A stretch of DNA of 59,650 bases from JAMXLO01 sp041487355 (GTDB lineage: Bacteria; Pseudomonadota; Alphaproteobacteria; Acetobacterales; Acetobacteraceae), in assembly GCA_041487355.1 (NCBI GenBank), contig JBGPND010000008.1, forward strand, positions 1-59,650. Reading direction: 5' to 3'. Position 1 is the stretch's first letter. Each line of letters begins with the position of its first letter. Below, in pieces: positions 48,960 to 56,876 of this stretch. The position numbers and the translations under genes were made by a program. Below the pieces are notes generated by a model. That model saw only the letters and a list, made by a program, of their open reading frames with translations, did no database searches and was not told where the DNA came from.

Positions 48960-48973
48960 TTGACCTGGATCAA
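48960..48973. promoter_or_regulatory. FNR/FixK-type binding site candidate
   Basis: TTGACCTGGATCAA matches the FNR/FixK pattern TTGAT/C-N4-ATCAA. It lies 109 bases before the RraA-like start and 131 bases before the binding-protein start, in the shared 252-base divergent promoter region (48830-49081), which holds no gene. It could make one or both transcripts oxygen-responsive. The regulator is not encoded in the window. Confidence 0.5.
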
Positions 48974-49081
48974 GAACATTCCGGCAGCTGACCCAGGGGG
49001 CACCAGGGCGATTGATCGCCTCGGGCTGCTGCGGCAGGGTGCAGCGACCCGGCCGCGCCGGGAAGCAGTTGTGGAGTTCCC

Positions 49082-49804
49082 ATGCCCGGCCTGGCCCACG
49101 CGACGATCGACCGGCTCCGCCTGGTCAGCACCGCAACCCTGACCACGCAGTTGTTCAAGCGCGGCCTGCGCAATGCCTTCATGCAGGGCGTACGCCCGCT
49201 GGGGCGGTACGACGGCAATCTGGTCGGCCCGGCCTTCACCTTGCGCAACATCCCGGCGCGCGAGGATGTCGACACGGTGAATGTATTCGGCAATCCCGAG
49301 CATCCGCAGCGCAAGGCGATCGAGATCACCCCCGAGGGATATGTGCTGGTGATCGACTGCCGCGGCGACACGCGTGCCGCCTGCGCGGGCCAGATTTTGG
49401 TCACACGATTGATGAAGCGGGGTGTCGCCGGGCTGGTCGGTGACGGCGGCATCCGCGATGCGGGGCCGATCGGCGAGATGGTGGAATTTCCGGTGTTCTG
49501 TGCCGGCCCGAGCGCGCCGCTCAACCTGGCGCAGCATCACGCGGTCGAAAGCAACGTGCCGATCGGTTGCGGCGGTGTCGCGGTGTATCCTGGCGACATC
49601 ATCGTCGGCGATCGAGACGGCGTGGCCGTGATTCCGCGCGCCATGGCCGATGAAGTGGCGCGCGACGCGGCGGAGCAGGAGGAACTGGAGGAATTCCTGC
49701 TGCAGCGTGTGGCCGATGGCGCGGCTCTGCTCGGCACCTATCCGCCGAACGAGGCGACTCGGATTGCCTACGAGGCTTGGCGAAAAGCCCGACAGCGCGG
49801 CTGA
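49082..49804 (+). CDS. RraA-like / 4-hydroxy-4-methyl-2-oxoglutarate aldolase family protein
   Basis: The 240-residue product has the RraA-like fold with the metal and pyruvate-binding stretch LVGDGGIRDAGPI (Arg-Asp pair) and CGGVAVYPGDIIVGDRDGVA. Members with these residues act as HMG or CHA aldolases in aromatic acid breakdown; others regulate RNase E. The catalytic-looking RD pair favours an aldolase here, though the substrate is not proven. It is divergent from the Pot-type importer operon, shares a promoter region with an FNR-like box, and may act on an imported compound. Confidence 0.88.
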   Translation: MPGLAHATIDRLRLVSTATLTTQLFKRGLRNAFMQGVRPLGRYDGNLVGPAFTLRNIPAREDVDTVNVFGNPEHPQRKAIEITPEGYVLVIDCRGDTRAACAGQILVTRLMKRGVAGLVGDGGIRDAGPIGEMVEFPVFCAGPSAPLNLAQHHAVESNVPIGCGGVAVYPGDIIVGDRDGVAVIPRAMADEVARDAAEQEELEEFLLQRVADGAALLGTYPPNEATRIAYEAWRKARQRG

Positions 49805-49919
49805 GACCACTGCACTCTCACGGGGGCTAACGACAAAAAAGCAGGCAGCGCTCGGATATTCCGGGCCGGCTGCGAAATGCTTTGGAGTCAACCCGTCGAG
49901 GAGTTGCGGCGAATGGATT

Positions 49920-50611
49920 TTCAACGCCGGTGGTCTGCATGTTGCCCGCCCGCTGGATGACTTCATCAATGCCGAGGCGATCCCCGGCATCGGCGTTAAC
50001 GCCGATGCATTCTGGCAAGGCCTTGGCGCGCTGATCGACGATCTCGCGCCGCGCAACAGGTCACTGCTCGACAAGCGCGACGCGCTGCAACGCCAGATTG
50101 ACGCGTGGCACCGCAATAACCGCGGCACGCCGATCGTTGAGGATTCGATCGCTGCCATCGATGCCGACGACAAGGTGGCGGCGTACCGCAACTGGCTCGG
50201 TTTCATGCAGGGAACGCTCGTCGAGACCTTCGACAAGGACGGCAAGACGATCACGCGCCGGCTTGACGCAGACCGGGTCTACCAGGGTGTGGGCTGTTCG
50301 AAGCTGTCTGACATCCACGATGTCGGCCTGATGGAGGACCGCGCGACGCTGCGCATCTCCAGCCAGCATATTGCCAACTGGCTGCATCACGGCATCACCA
50401 GCGAGACGCAGGCGCTGGAGACGCTGAAGCGGGTGGCAGTGGTGGTGGGCCGGCAGAATGCCGACGATCCGAACTACCGCCCGATGGCGCCCGGCTTCGA
50501 TGGCCGGCGTTCCAGGAGGCATGCGATCTTGTGTTCAAGGGGCGCGCGCAGCCGAACGGCTACACGGAATTCATCCTGCACGCGCGGCGTCGCGAGGCGA
50601 AAGCGGGATGA
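49920..50611 (+). pseudogene. glcB: Decayed malate synthase G gene
   Basis: Three pieces of malate synthase G are joined. The first matches the N-terminus (PLDDFINAEAIPGIGVNADA, DLAPRNRSLLDKRDALQRQI). The second, after about 180 missing residues, reads SIAAIDADDKVAAYRNWLGF then FDKDGKTITRRLDADRVYQ. The third, after about 330 more missing residues, reads GVGCSKLSDIHDVGLMEDRA then SQHIANWLHHGI and YRPMAPGFDG. The joins are in frame. A frameshift near 50505 then puts the end (ACDLVFKGRAQPNGYTEFIL) in another frame. The catalytic barrel is gone, so it cannot work in the glyoxylate cycle. No start codon remains. The pieces could also reflect an assembly collapse. Confidence 0.85.
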
Positions 50612-50630
50612 GGCGTGTCCGGGCGCAAGA

Positions 50631-50718
50631 ACCCCCTCCCCCAACCCCCTCCCGCGAGGGGAGGGGGAGTAGAATCATAACTCCCCCTCCCCTCGCGGGA
50701 GGGGGTTGGGGGAGGGGA
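50631..50718. repeat. GC-rich palindromic repeat, family A, copy 6
   Basis: The left arm (CCCCTCCCCCAACCCCCTCC, then CGCGAGGGGAGGGGGAGT) and right arm (ACTCCCCCTCCCCTCGCGGG, then AGGGGGTTGGGGGAGGGG) are an almost perfect inverse pair around AGAATCATA. The right edge GGGGGAGGGGACG abuts the hutF ATG and provides its ribosome-binding site. Confidence 0.92.
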
Positions 50719-50720
50719 CG

Positions 50721-52082
50721 ATGCGCTATCTCGCTGACGCCGCGTTGATCCCCGGGCCAAGCCCGGGGACCAATCGCGTCGAGGAACGCGTGCTGATCGA
50801 TGTCCGTGCCGACGGCAGCATCGCATCGGTTACGCCGCAATCGGGCGAATCCGCCGAACGCCTGACAGGACTCGTCGTGCCGGGCATGCCCAACCTGCAC
50901 TCGCACGCGTTCCAGCGCGCCATGGCGGGACTGGCCGAGCGCGCCGGTCCCGCGGGCGACAATTTCTGGCGGTGGCGCGAGGTGATGTACCGCTTCCTCG
51001 CCGTGCTGACGCCGGAAGACATCGAGGCCATCGCCGGACAGCTCTACGTCGAGTGCCTGCAACACGGCTACACCTCGGTCGCCGAATTCCACTATTTGCA
51101 CAATGCGCCAGACGGCACCCGCTATGCCGATCCGGCGGAGCTGGCTCATCGCATCGTGGCAGCGGCACACACGGCGGGCATCGGCCTGACCTTGCTGCCC
51201 GTGCTCTATTGCCACTCGCAATTCGGCGGTGCACCGCCCTCGGAGGCCCAGCGCCGCTTCATAATGGCGCCGGATGCCTATGCGACACTGTGCCAGTCGC
51301 TTGCCGGCGAGACCCGCCTCGGCGTGGCACCGCATTCACTGCGCGCGGTCACGCCGGAGGAACTCGCCGCCGCCATCGCCATCGCCGGCGACAAGCCGAT
51401 CCACATCCACATCGCCGAACAGGAAAAGGAAGTCGCCGACTGCCTCGCCTGGAGTGGCGCGCGTCCGGTCGCCTGGCTGCTCGATCACGCACCGGTCGAT
51501 CATCGCTGGTGCCTGGTGCACGCGACGCACATGGACGACGGTGAGCGCAGGCGCCTCGCGTCGAGCGCCGCGGTCGCCGGGCTGTGCCAGACGACGGAAG
51601 CCAATCTCGGCGACGGCATTTTCCCGCTGCGCGCATTCCTCGCCGAAGGGGGACGCTTCGGCATCGGCAGCGATTCGAATGTCTGCACCAGCCCGGTCGA
51701 GGAGCTGCGCTGGCTCGAGTATATCCGGCGGCTCGAAGCGCGTGCACGCAACGTGACCGAGACGCGGCCCGGGGCCTCGGTCGCGACCAGCCTCTACACG
51801 CGCGCCCTCGCAGGTGGCGCGCAGGCACTCGGCCGCGGCGCCTCTGCCATCGCACCCGGTGGGCTCGCCGACCTCGTGGTGCTGGACACCGGACATCCCG
51901 CGCTGGTCGGCCGTTCCGGCGATGCGATCCTCGATGCCTGGCTGTTCTCCGGCAACAGCACGCCGGTGCGGGACGTCATGGTTGCCGGGCAATGGCTGGT
52001 CCGCGATGGCGTGCATCGGGCGCAGCAGGCGGTCGCAACCACCTTCGCGCGCACCATGCGGCGGCTGGCTGACGTGCTTTAG
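50721..52082 (+). CDS. hutF: Formimidoylglutamate deiminase
   Basis: The 453-residue amidohydrolase converts N-formimidoyl-glutamate to N-formyl-glutamate in histidine breakdown. It has the metal HxH in NLHSHAFQRAMAG, the typical FWRWREVMYRF, metal His in HIHIAEQ, LVHATHMD and the late Asp in FGIGSDSNVC. Eight or so residues near the N-terminus (IPGPSPGTN) are encoded by a palindrome inserted in frame. No other hut gene is in the window. The start is fixed by the repeat-derived GGAGGGGACG before the ATG at 50721. Confidence 0.93.
   Translation: MRYLADAALIPGPSPGTNRVEERVLIDVRADGSIASVTPQSGESAERLTGLVVPGMPNLHSHAFQRAMAGLAERAGPAGDNFWRWREVMYRFLAVLTPEDIEAIAGQLYVECLQHGYTSVAEFHYLHNAPDGTRYADPAELAHRIVAAAHTAGIGLTLLPVLYCHSQFGGAPPSEAQRRFIMAPDAYATLCQSLAGETRLGVAPHSLRAVTPEELAAAIAIAGDKPIHIHIAEQEKEVADCLAWSGARPVAWLLDHAPVDHRWCLVHATHMDDGERRRLASSAAVAGLCQTTEANLGDGIFPLRAFLAEGGRFGIGSDSNVCTSPVEELRWLEYIRRLEARARNVTETRPGASVATSLYTRALAGGAQALGRGASAIAPGGLADLVVLDTGHPALVGRSGDAILDAWLFSGNSTPVRDVMVAGQWLVRDGVHRAQQAVATTFARTMRRLADVL
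50748..50770. repeat. Intragenic palindrome in hutF
   Basis: CCCCGGGC (50750-50757) and GCCCGGGG (50761-50768) form an 8-bp stem with a CAA loop. It is in frame near the hutF start and encodes IPGPSPGT. It is the third such element inside a gene in the window (the others are at 22207 and 28020). Confidence 0.75.
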
Positions 52083-52089
52083 CGATGGA

Positions 52090-52947
52090 TCACTCCGCCG
52101 CCATCACCGCCTTGCAGGCAGCCGGCAACGGCGGCGGATGATACGGTGCCGCCGGCTTGGGCGGCGCATTCAACTGGTCGAACCACCATTGCAGCGTCGC
52201 GTCACATCCGTCGCCTGGCGGCGGTGGCGCGGCCTGGACGCAGTCGCGCTGGTCCGCCGGACACCGGAAGCGGATATGCATATGCGCGGCATGGCCGTAC
52301 CAGGGCCGCATCAGCCGCAGCCAGGAGCGGTCACCGCGCATCTCCTCGCAGAGCTGCCGCTTGATCGCCGGATTGATCAGGATGCGGTCCACCTCCGGCA
52401 GGCTTGCGGCACGGTGCAGCAGGATCACCACATCCGGTGTCCAACGCGCAGAATCGACGCCGCGCTGATCCGCACGCACCAAGCTGGGCAGCTCCGCCGT
52501 CTCGCGTTCAGCCGCGGTCAGCGCGGGCTTCGGCCGCGGATCGAGACCGACGTCGACATCCAGCCCAAGCTCGTGGCTGACATGCCCGCCCGGGAGAGGT
52601 CCGCCGCGCGGACGCGAGATGTCCTCGATATAGAGGTCACCCAGCCCCACCGAATGCACCTGCTCACCGAGCCGTTCGATGCGCGCGATGGTCGAGGGCG
52701 CGCCCCAAAGCGAGCTGCGGGCGAGATGGATCGTCTGGAAGCCCAGCCCCTCCGTCGGCAACCTCACCGCGCCGGCAATGCACCCGGCCGCCTGGCTGCC
52801 GATGATATGCAACGGCCCGGGCGCCGGCGTGTCGGGCGAGGCCGCCATCGCCAGCAGCGCCGAGAGCGCGACCGCCATCCGCGTGACGAGCGACCGCCGG
52901 CCATCGGCCCCCGCCTCAGAATCGGCGCTCAAAGATCGTGACGACAT
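52090..52947 (-). CDS. mepA: Penicillin-insensitive murein endopeptidase
   Basis: The product of about 285 residues matches MepA. It has GCIAGAVRLPTEGLGFQTIH, the zinc-ligand segment GGHVSHELGLDVDVGL (HxxxxxxxxD type), ILINPAIKRQLCEE and the C-terminal HMHIRFRCPADQRDC with the final His. It cleaves the D-Ala-mDAP cross-links of murein in the periplasm. The start is ambiguous: ATG at 52947 overlaps the upstream gene by 32 bases, whereas ATG at 52878 begins a good signal peptide (MAVALSALLAMAASPD). It lies downstream of the polysaccharide export gene on the same strand. Confidence 0.93.
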   Translation of the reverse strand: MSSRSLSADSEAGADGRRSLVTRMAVALSALLAMAASPDTPAPGPLHIIGSQAAGCIAGAVRLPTEGLGFQTIHLARSSLWGAPSTIARIERLGEQVHSVGLGDLYIEDISRPRGGPLPGGHVSHELGLDVDVGLDPRPKPALTAAERETAELPSLVRADQRGVDSARWTPDVVILLHRAASLPEVDRILINPAIKRQLCEEMRGDRSWLRLMRPWYGHAAHMHIRFRCPADQRDCVQAAPPPPGDGCDATLQWWFDQLNAPPKPAAPYHPPPLPAACKAVMAAE

Positions 52948-53506
52948 CGCCCGGCTGAACGTAGCTCTGCCGGCTGGCCCTGCCCTCAACGGCCTTGCCC
53001 TCGACTGTACGGACGATCGCAGCATAGTCCTCGACGGCGCGATAGGTGAAGCCGCCGGCCACCGCCACCGCCGTCACGACGGTCATCGCCGGCTGGTAGG
53101 CAAACTGGCCGGGCTTGTTGACTTCGCCGAGCACGTAGATCGGGCGATAGGCGATGACCTCCACCGCGACCGAGGGATTGCGCACCAGATTGCCTCGCCG
53201 CAACGCAGAGCCGACCGAGGCTTCCAACTCGGCGGACGTCAGGCCCGCGGCCTGCACGGCACCGACCAGCGGCAGCGCGATGTTGCCGCTGTCGTTCACC
53301 CGGAATTCGCCGGTCAGCGTCTCCTCGCCGAACGTGATGATGCGCACCTGATCGCCAGGCCCCAGGCTGTACGCGACCGGGCCCGCGACCGGCAGCAGCG
53401 GAAGTTCGCTCCCTGGCCCGCTGCAACCGGCAATCGCCAGCAGGACCAAGGCGACAAGGCGCAGACGGCGAGACGGAGCGGCGCCCGCAGGGACGAAGGA
53501 GTTCAT
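52916..53506 (-). CDS. Polysaccharide export lipoprotein, Wza type
   Basis: The 196-residue product has a lipoprotein signal (LVALVLLAIAGCSGPG) followed by the Poly_export domain (YSLGPGDQVRIITFGEE, GEFRVNDSGNIALPLVGAVQ) and a SLBB-like segment (IYVLGEVNKPGQFAYQPAMT). Such proteins form the outer-membrane exit for capsule or exopolysaccharide. It is shorter than E. coli Wza and probably has one SLBB domain. It is divergent from the Wzc-like gene across 117 bases, so the two parts of the export machine are probably expressed together. Confidence 0.93.
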   Translation of the reverse strand: MNSFVPAGAAPSRRLRLVALVLLAIAGCSGPGSELPLLPVAGPVAYSLGPGDQVRIITFGEETLTGEFRVNDSGNIALPLVGAVQAAGLTSAELEASVGSALRRGNLVRNPSVAVEVIAYRPIYVLGEVNKPGQFAYQPAMTVVTAVAVAGGFTYRAVEDYAAIVRTVEGKAVEGRASRQSYVQPGDVVTIFERRF

Positions 53507-53623
53507 GAGCCGACTATGCCGGCACACGATTAGCCAGGAATTAAGGCCCCGCCAGTTACACAAGGGTTGATCGGGTGGCTCGACTGACCAGGACGACCGG
53601 CCCCCCCCGAGCCAGGACAGGCG

Positions 53624-55879
53624 ATGCTCGACCGACCTGCAGCAGCCCCTCAAGCGCCGCCAATTGCTCGGCGCGATCGCTCGCAGGCACACGTGCCGGC
53701 CGATGGAAATGGCCCCGGGGCCCTGAGCGGAGCAGCCGTCCTCGCCATCCTGCGGCGGCGCAAGCTGCCTTTGCTCGCATCGATGCTGCTGGTGCCATTG
53801 CTGACCTATGTCGCGATCAGCCAGCTCACGCCGCTCTACACGGCCGCCGGCACCCTGCTCTACGACGCCAGCGAGTATAAGCTGCGCGAGCTGCAGAGCA
53901 TATTGCGGGTCGATCCGATCACCGACGCGGTGATGGCGACCCAGGCGGAAGTGCTGCGGGGCATGCCGGTCGTGGAGCAGGTCGCCAGTCGGCTCAATCT
54001 GCACGCGAACCCGGAGTTCAATACGGCGCTGCGGCCGGCATCGTTGCCGCGGCGAGCCATGGCGGCGGCGCGACGGACGCTCGCGCGGTTCCTGCCTGGC
54101 CTCGCCGTGACGCCCGAGCCGGCCAGGGATTTGCCGGGCCCGCAGCTGGATCCGGTGCGCAATGCGACGCTGCATGCCGTGCAAACCGCGCTCACCGTCA
54201 TACCGCTGAAGTCATCGCGTGTGCTGGAGGTCTCGTTCACCGCGGAAGACCCCGTTCTGGCCGCGGCCGCGGTCAACAATGCGATGGACGTCTACGTGAA
54301 GTCGCAGCTGGGCGCGAAGTACGGCGCCGTGGCTCGTGCCAGGGACTGGCTGGAGCGGCGCGCGAAGGAACTGCGCAACGAGGTGCGGCACAGCGAGGAT
54401 GAGATCGCCAACTACCGCGCCCAAAAGGGTCTGGTCGAGGGCATGCATGCCAGGCTCGATACCGAGCAGAGCAGCCTCCTCACCGAGGACCTGGTGCGTG
54501 CCCGCACCGCCCTGGCCGGGGCCGAGGGTCGGCTGGACGCCGCCAGTGGCCGGACAGGCGCCGCCGCGCAGGCAGCAATCGCCCCTTCTGTCGTCCAGCT
54601 GCGCGCCCGCCAGGGTCAACTGTCCGCACAACTGCAGTCGATGCTGGGCCGGCTCGGGCCCAGCCATCCGGACGTGCAAAGCGTGCGCACGCAGCTTGCC
54701 GAGGCAGACCGCACCGTGGCAGCGGAAGTTGCCCGCGTGATGTCCGCCATCGAGGCCGATGTGCACGCCGATCGCGAGCGCGTGGCTATGCTGGAGCAGA
54801 ACCTTCGCGAGGTGCGGGCCCACCTGGAGCGGGATTCGCAGGCACAGATTCCGCTGAACGCGCTGCAGCGCGATTCCGAGGCGTCGCGTGGCCTGCTGCA
54901 GTTGGTGCTGGAGCGCATGCAGCAGACCGCACAGCAATCGGCGGTCGAGACGCCGGACGCGCATGAGATTTCCCTGGCACTGCCGCCGGGGCGGCCGAGC
55001 TTCCCGCGCAGCGGGCCGCTGATGGCGGCCGCCGCGGCGTTCGGCATCCTGTTCGGCCTGCTGCTGGTCTATCTGTTCGAGCTCTCCGACCGGAGTTTTC
55101 GCAGCGGTGACGATATCCGCACGGTGCTCGGCCTGCCCTGCTTGGCGTTGATCCCACGCATTCCCCGCAGCGCGCTGGGACAGGTGAGCATCGAGGAATA
55201 CGCCGCCCGCAAGCCGCTCTCGCCATTCGCCGAGCAGCTCCGCGCGCTGCGCGCCGGCTTATCGCTCTGGCCAGACAGGCCACGCATCGTTGCGATCACG
55301 GCAGCGCGACCCAAGGAAGGCAAGACCACGGTCACGCTCGCCCTGGGACGGCTCGCGGCGATGAACGGCGAGCGGGTCATCGTGCTGGACTGCGACATCC
55401 GCCAGTCTTCGTTCGGCCGGTCGACGCAAGCAAACTCGCTTCCGGGGCTTGTCGACTGCCTGCAGGAGCGGGCCTCGACTGCCGATGTCATCCGCAAGGA
55501 CACCACCACCGGCATGGACTACATCCCTGGCGGCACGGGCGAAGCCAACGCGCTCGGCCTGCTGATGTCGGCCACGATGGCGCGCCTGCTGCAGACACTG
55601 CGGCAGGACTACGATCTCGTACTGCTCGATGGCCCGCCCGCCCAGGCGGTGACGGATGCGCGCATCGTCGCCGGCCTCGCCGATGCCACCCTGCTCTGCG
55701 TGCGCTGGCGCCATACGCCGCGCGATGTGGTGCTGCATGCTCTCGAACTGCTGGAGGAAGCGCACGCCAACGTGGTTGGCGCCGCCTTGACGCAGGTGGA
55801 TGTCAACGTCCATGTGCGCTCGGGTTACGCCGATGCGGAGGTGTATCATCCGCGCTACGGCGGCTACTTCCGGGGGTAG
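53624..55879 (+). CDS. Exopolysaccharide co-polymerase / BY-kinase, Wzc-GumC type
   Basis: The 751-residue inner-membrane protein has an N-terminal Wzz domain with a first transmembrane helix (LLASMLLVPLLTYVAISQLT) and a long periplasmic coiled-coil stretch (about 220-420). A second helix (LMAAAAAFGILFGLLLVYLF) leads to a cytoplasmic tyrosine-kinase domain with Walker A (ARPKEGKTTVT, near residue 562), Walker A' VIVLDCDIRQSSF and LVLLDGPPAQA. The C-terminal tail has only three or so Tyr (YADAEVYHPRYGGY), fewer than in Wzc. It sets chain length and drives export. Confidence 0.93.
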   Translation: MLDRPAAAPQAPPIARRDRSQAHVPADGNGPGALSGAAVLAILRRRKLPLLASMLLVPLLTYVAISQLTPLYTAAGTLLYDASEYKLRELQSILRVDPITDAVMATQAEVLRGMPVVEQVASRLNLHANPEFNTALRPASLPRRAMAAARRTLARFLPGLAVTPEPARDLPGPQLDPVRNATLHAVQTALTVIPLKSSRVLEVSFTAEDPVLAAAAVNNAMDVYVKSQLGAKYGAVARARDWLERRAKELRNEVRHSEDEIANYRAQKGLVEGMHARLDTEQSSLLTEDLVRARTALAGAEGRLDAASGRTGAAAQAAIAPSVVQLRARQGQLSAQLQSMLGRLGPSHPDVQSVRTQLAEADRTVAAEVARVMSAIEADVHADRERVAMLEQNLREVRAHLERDSQAQIPLNALQRDSEASRGLLQLVLERMQQTAQQSAVETPDAHEISLALPPGRPSFPRSGPLMAAAAAFGILFGLLLVYLFELSDRSFRSGDDIRTVLGLPCLALIPRIPRSALGQVSIEEYAARKPLSPFAEQLRALRAGLSLWPDRPRIVAITAARPKEGKTTVTLALGRLAAMNGERVIVLDCDIRQSSFGRSTQANSLPGLVDCLQERASTADVIRKDTTTGMDYIPGGTGEANALGLLMSATMARLLQTLRQDYDLVLLDGPPAQAVTDARIVAGLADATLLCVRWRHTPRDVVLHALELLEEAHANVVGAALTQVDVNVHVRSGYADAEVYHPRYGGYFRG

Positions 55880-55886
55880 GCAGGCA

Positions 55887-56876
55887 ATGACGCGGCGCTT
55901 TCTGGTCACCGGCGGAGCCGGTTATGTCGGCAGCCACCTCGTGGCTGCCCTCGCTGCGCGTGGCGAGACCATCGTGGTGCTGGACAATCTGCGCACCGGC
56001 CATCGCGCGGCGGTGCCGCCAGGCGTGCAACTGATCGTGGCTGATCTGGCGGACACCGGCGTGGTGGATGCGCTGCTGGCCGATGGGCCATGGCACGCGG
56101 TGTTCCACTTCGCCGCCCTCTCCCAGGTGGGCGAGAGCATGCGCATGCCGTTCCGCTATCTGATCGACAACGGCGTCAACGGCATGCGGCTGATCGAGGC
56201 CTGCGTGCGCCATGGCATCTCGCGCTTCGTGTTGTCCTCGACCGCGGCGCTGTACGGCACGCCCACCGCGGTGCCGATCCCGGAAGATGCGCCGCTCAAT
56301 CCGGAATCGCCCTATGGCGACAGCAAATGGTTCCTCGAGCGTACGCTGCATTGGGCGGAGCGCGTGCATGGGCTGCGCTACGCGTCGCTGCGCTATTTCA
56401 ACGCGGCCGGCGCCGATCCGGAAGGACGCTTCGGCGAGGACCATCGGCCGGAGACGCATCTCATACCGCTGGTGATCGATGCGGCACTCGGCCGGCGCCC
56501 GGAACTCGAGGTGTACGGCAGCGACTATGCCACGCCTGATGGCACATGTTTGCGCGACTACGTGCATGTGACCGATCTGGCCGTTGCCCATCTGCTGGCT
56601 CTGGACCGACTGGAACGTGGCAGCGTCACCGTCAATCTCGGCAACGGCACGGGCCACTCGGTGCTGCAGGTGATCGAAGCCGTGCAGCGCGTGTCGGGAC
56701 GCAAGGTGCCATACCGCTTCTGCCCTCGCCGGCCAGGCGACGCGGCGGTTCTGGTGGCCTCCTCCGAGCGCGCGCAACGCGAACTTGGCTGGCGGCCACG
56801 CTTCGCCGACCTGGATGAGATCGTGCGCACCGCATTGTTCTGGCGCGAGGCGCACCCCAACGGTTATGCGGACTGA
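55887..56876 (+). CDS. galE: UDP-glucose 4-epimerase
   Basis: The 329-residue SDR enzyme has the NAD motif LVTGGAGYVGSHLVAAL, the Ser and YxxxK catalytic pair (SSTAALYG, then SPYGDSKWFLERTLHW; the Tyr is in PYGDSK), RYFNAAGADPEGRFGE and DYVHVTDLAVAHL. It interconverts UDP-glucose and UDP-galactose for exopolysaccharide building. It starts 7 bases after the Wzc-like stop and overlaps the next gene, so it is part of the export operon. Confidence 0.95.
   Translation: MTRRFLVTGGAGYVGSHLVAALAARGETIVVLDNLRTGHRAAVPPGVQLIVADLADTGVVDALLADGPWHAVFHFAALSQVGESMRMPFRYLIDNGVNGMRLIEACVRHGISRFVLSSTAALYGTPTAVPIPEDAPLNPESPYGDSKWFLERTLHWAERVHGLRYASLRYFNAAGADPEGRFGEDHRPETHLIPLVIDAALGRRPELEVYGSDYATPDGTCLRDYVHVTDLAVAHLLALDRLERGSVTVNLGNGTGHSVLQVIEAVQRVSGRKVPYRFCPRRPGDAAVLVASSERAQRELGWRPRFADLDEIVRTALFWREAHPNGYAD

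Noticed and set aside
1608..50718. The repeated palindromes as a CRISPR array or an insertion sequence
   Set aside because: Copies are scattered singly with no regular spacers, and none carries a transposase gene.
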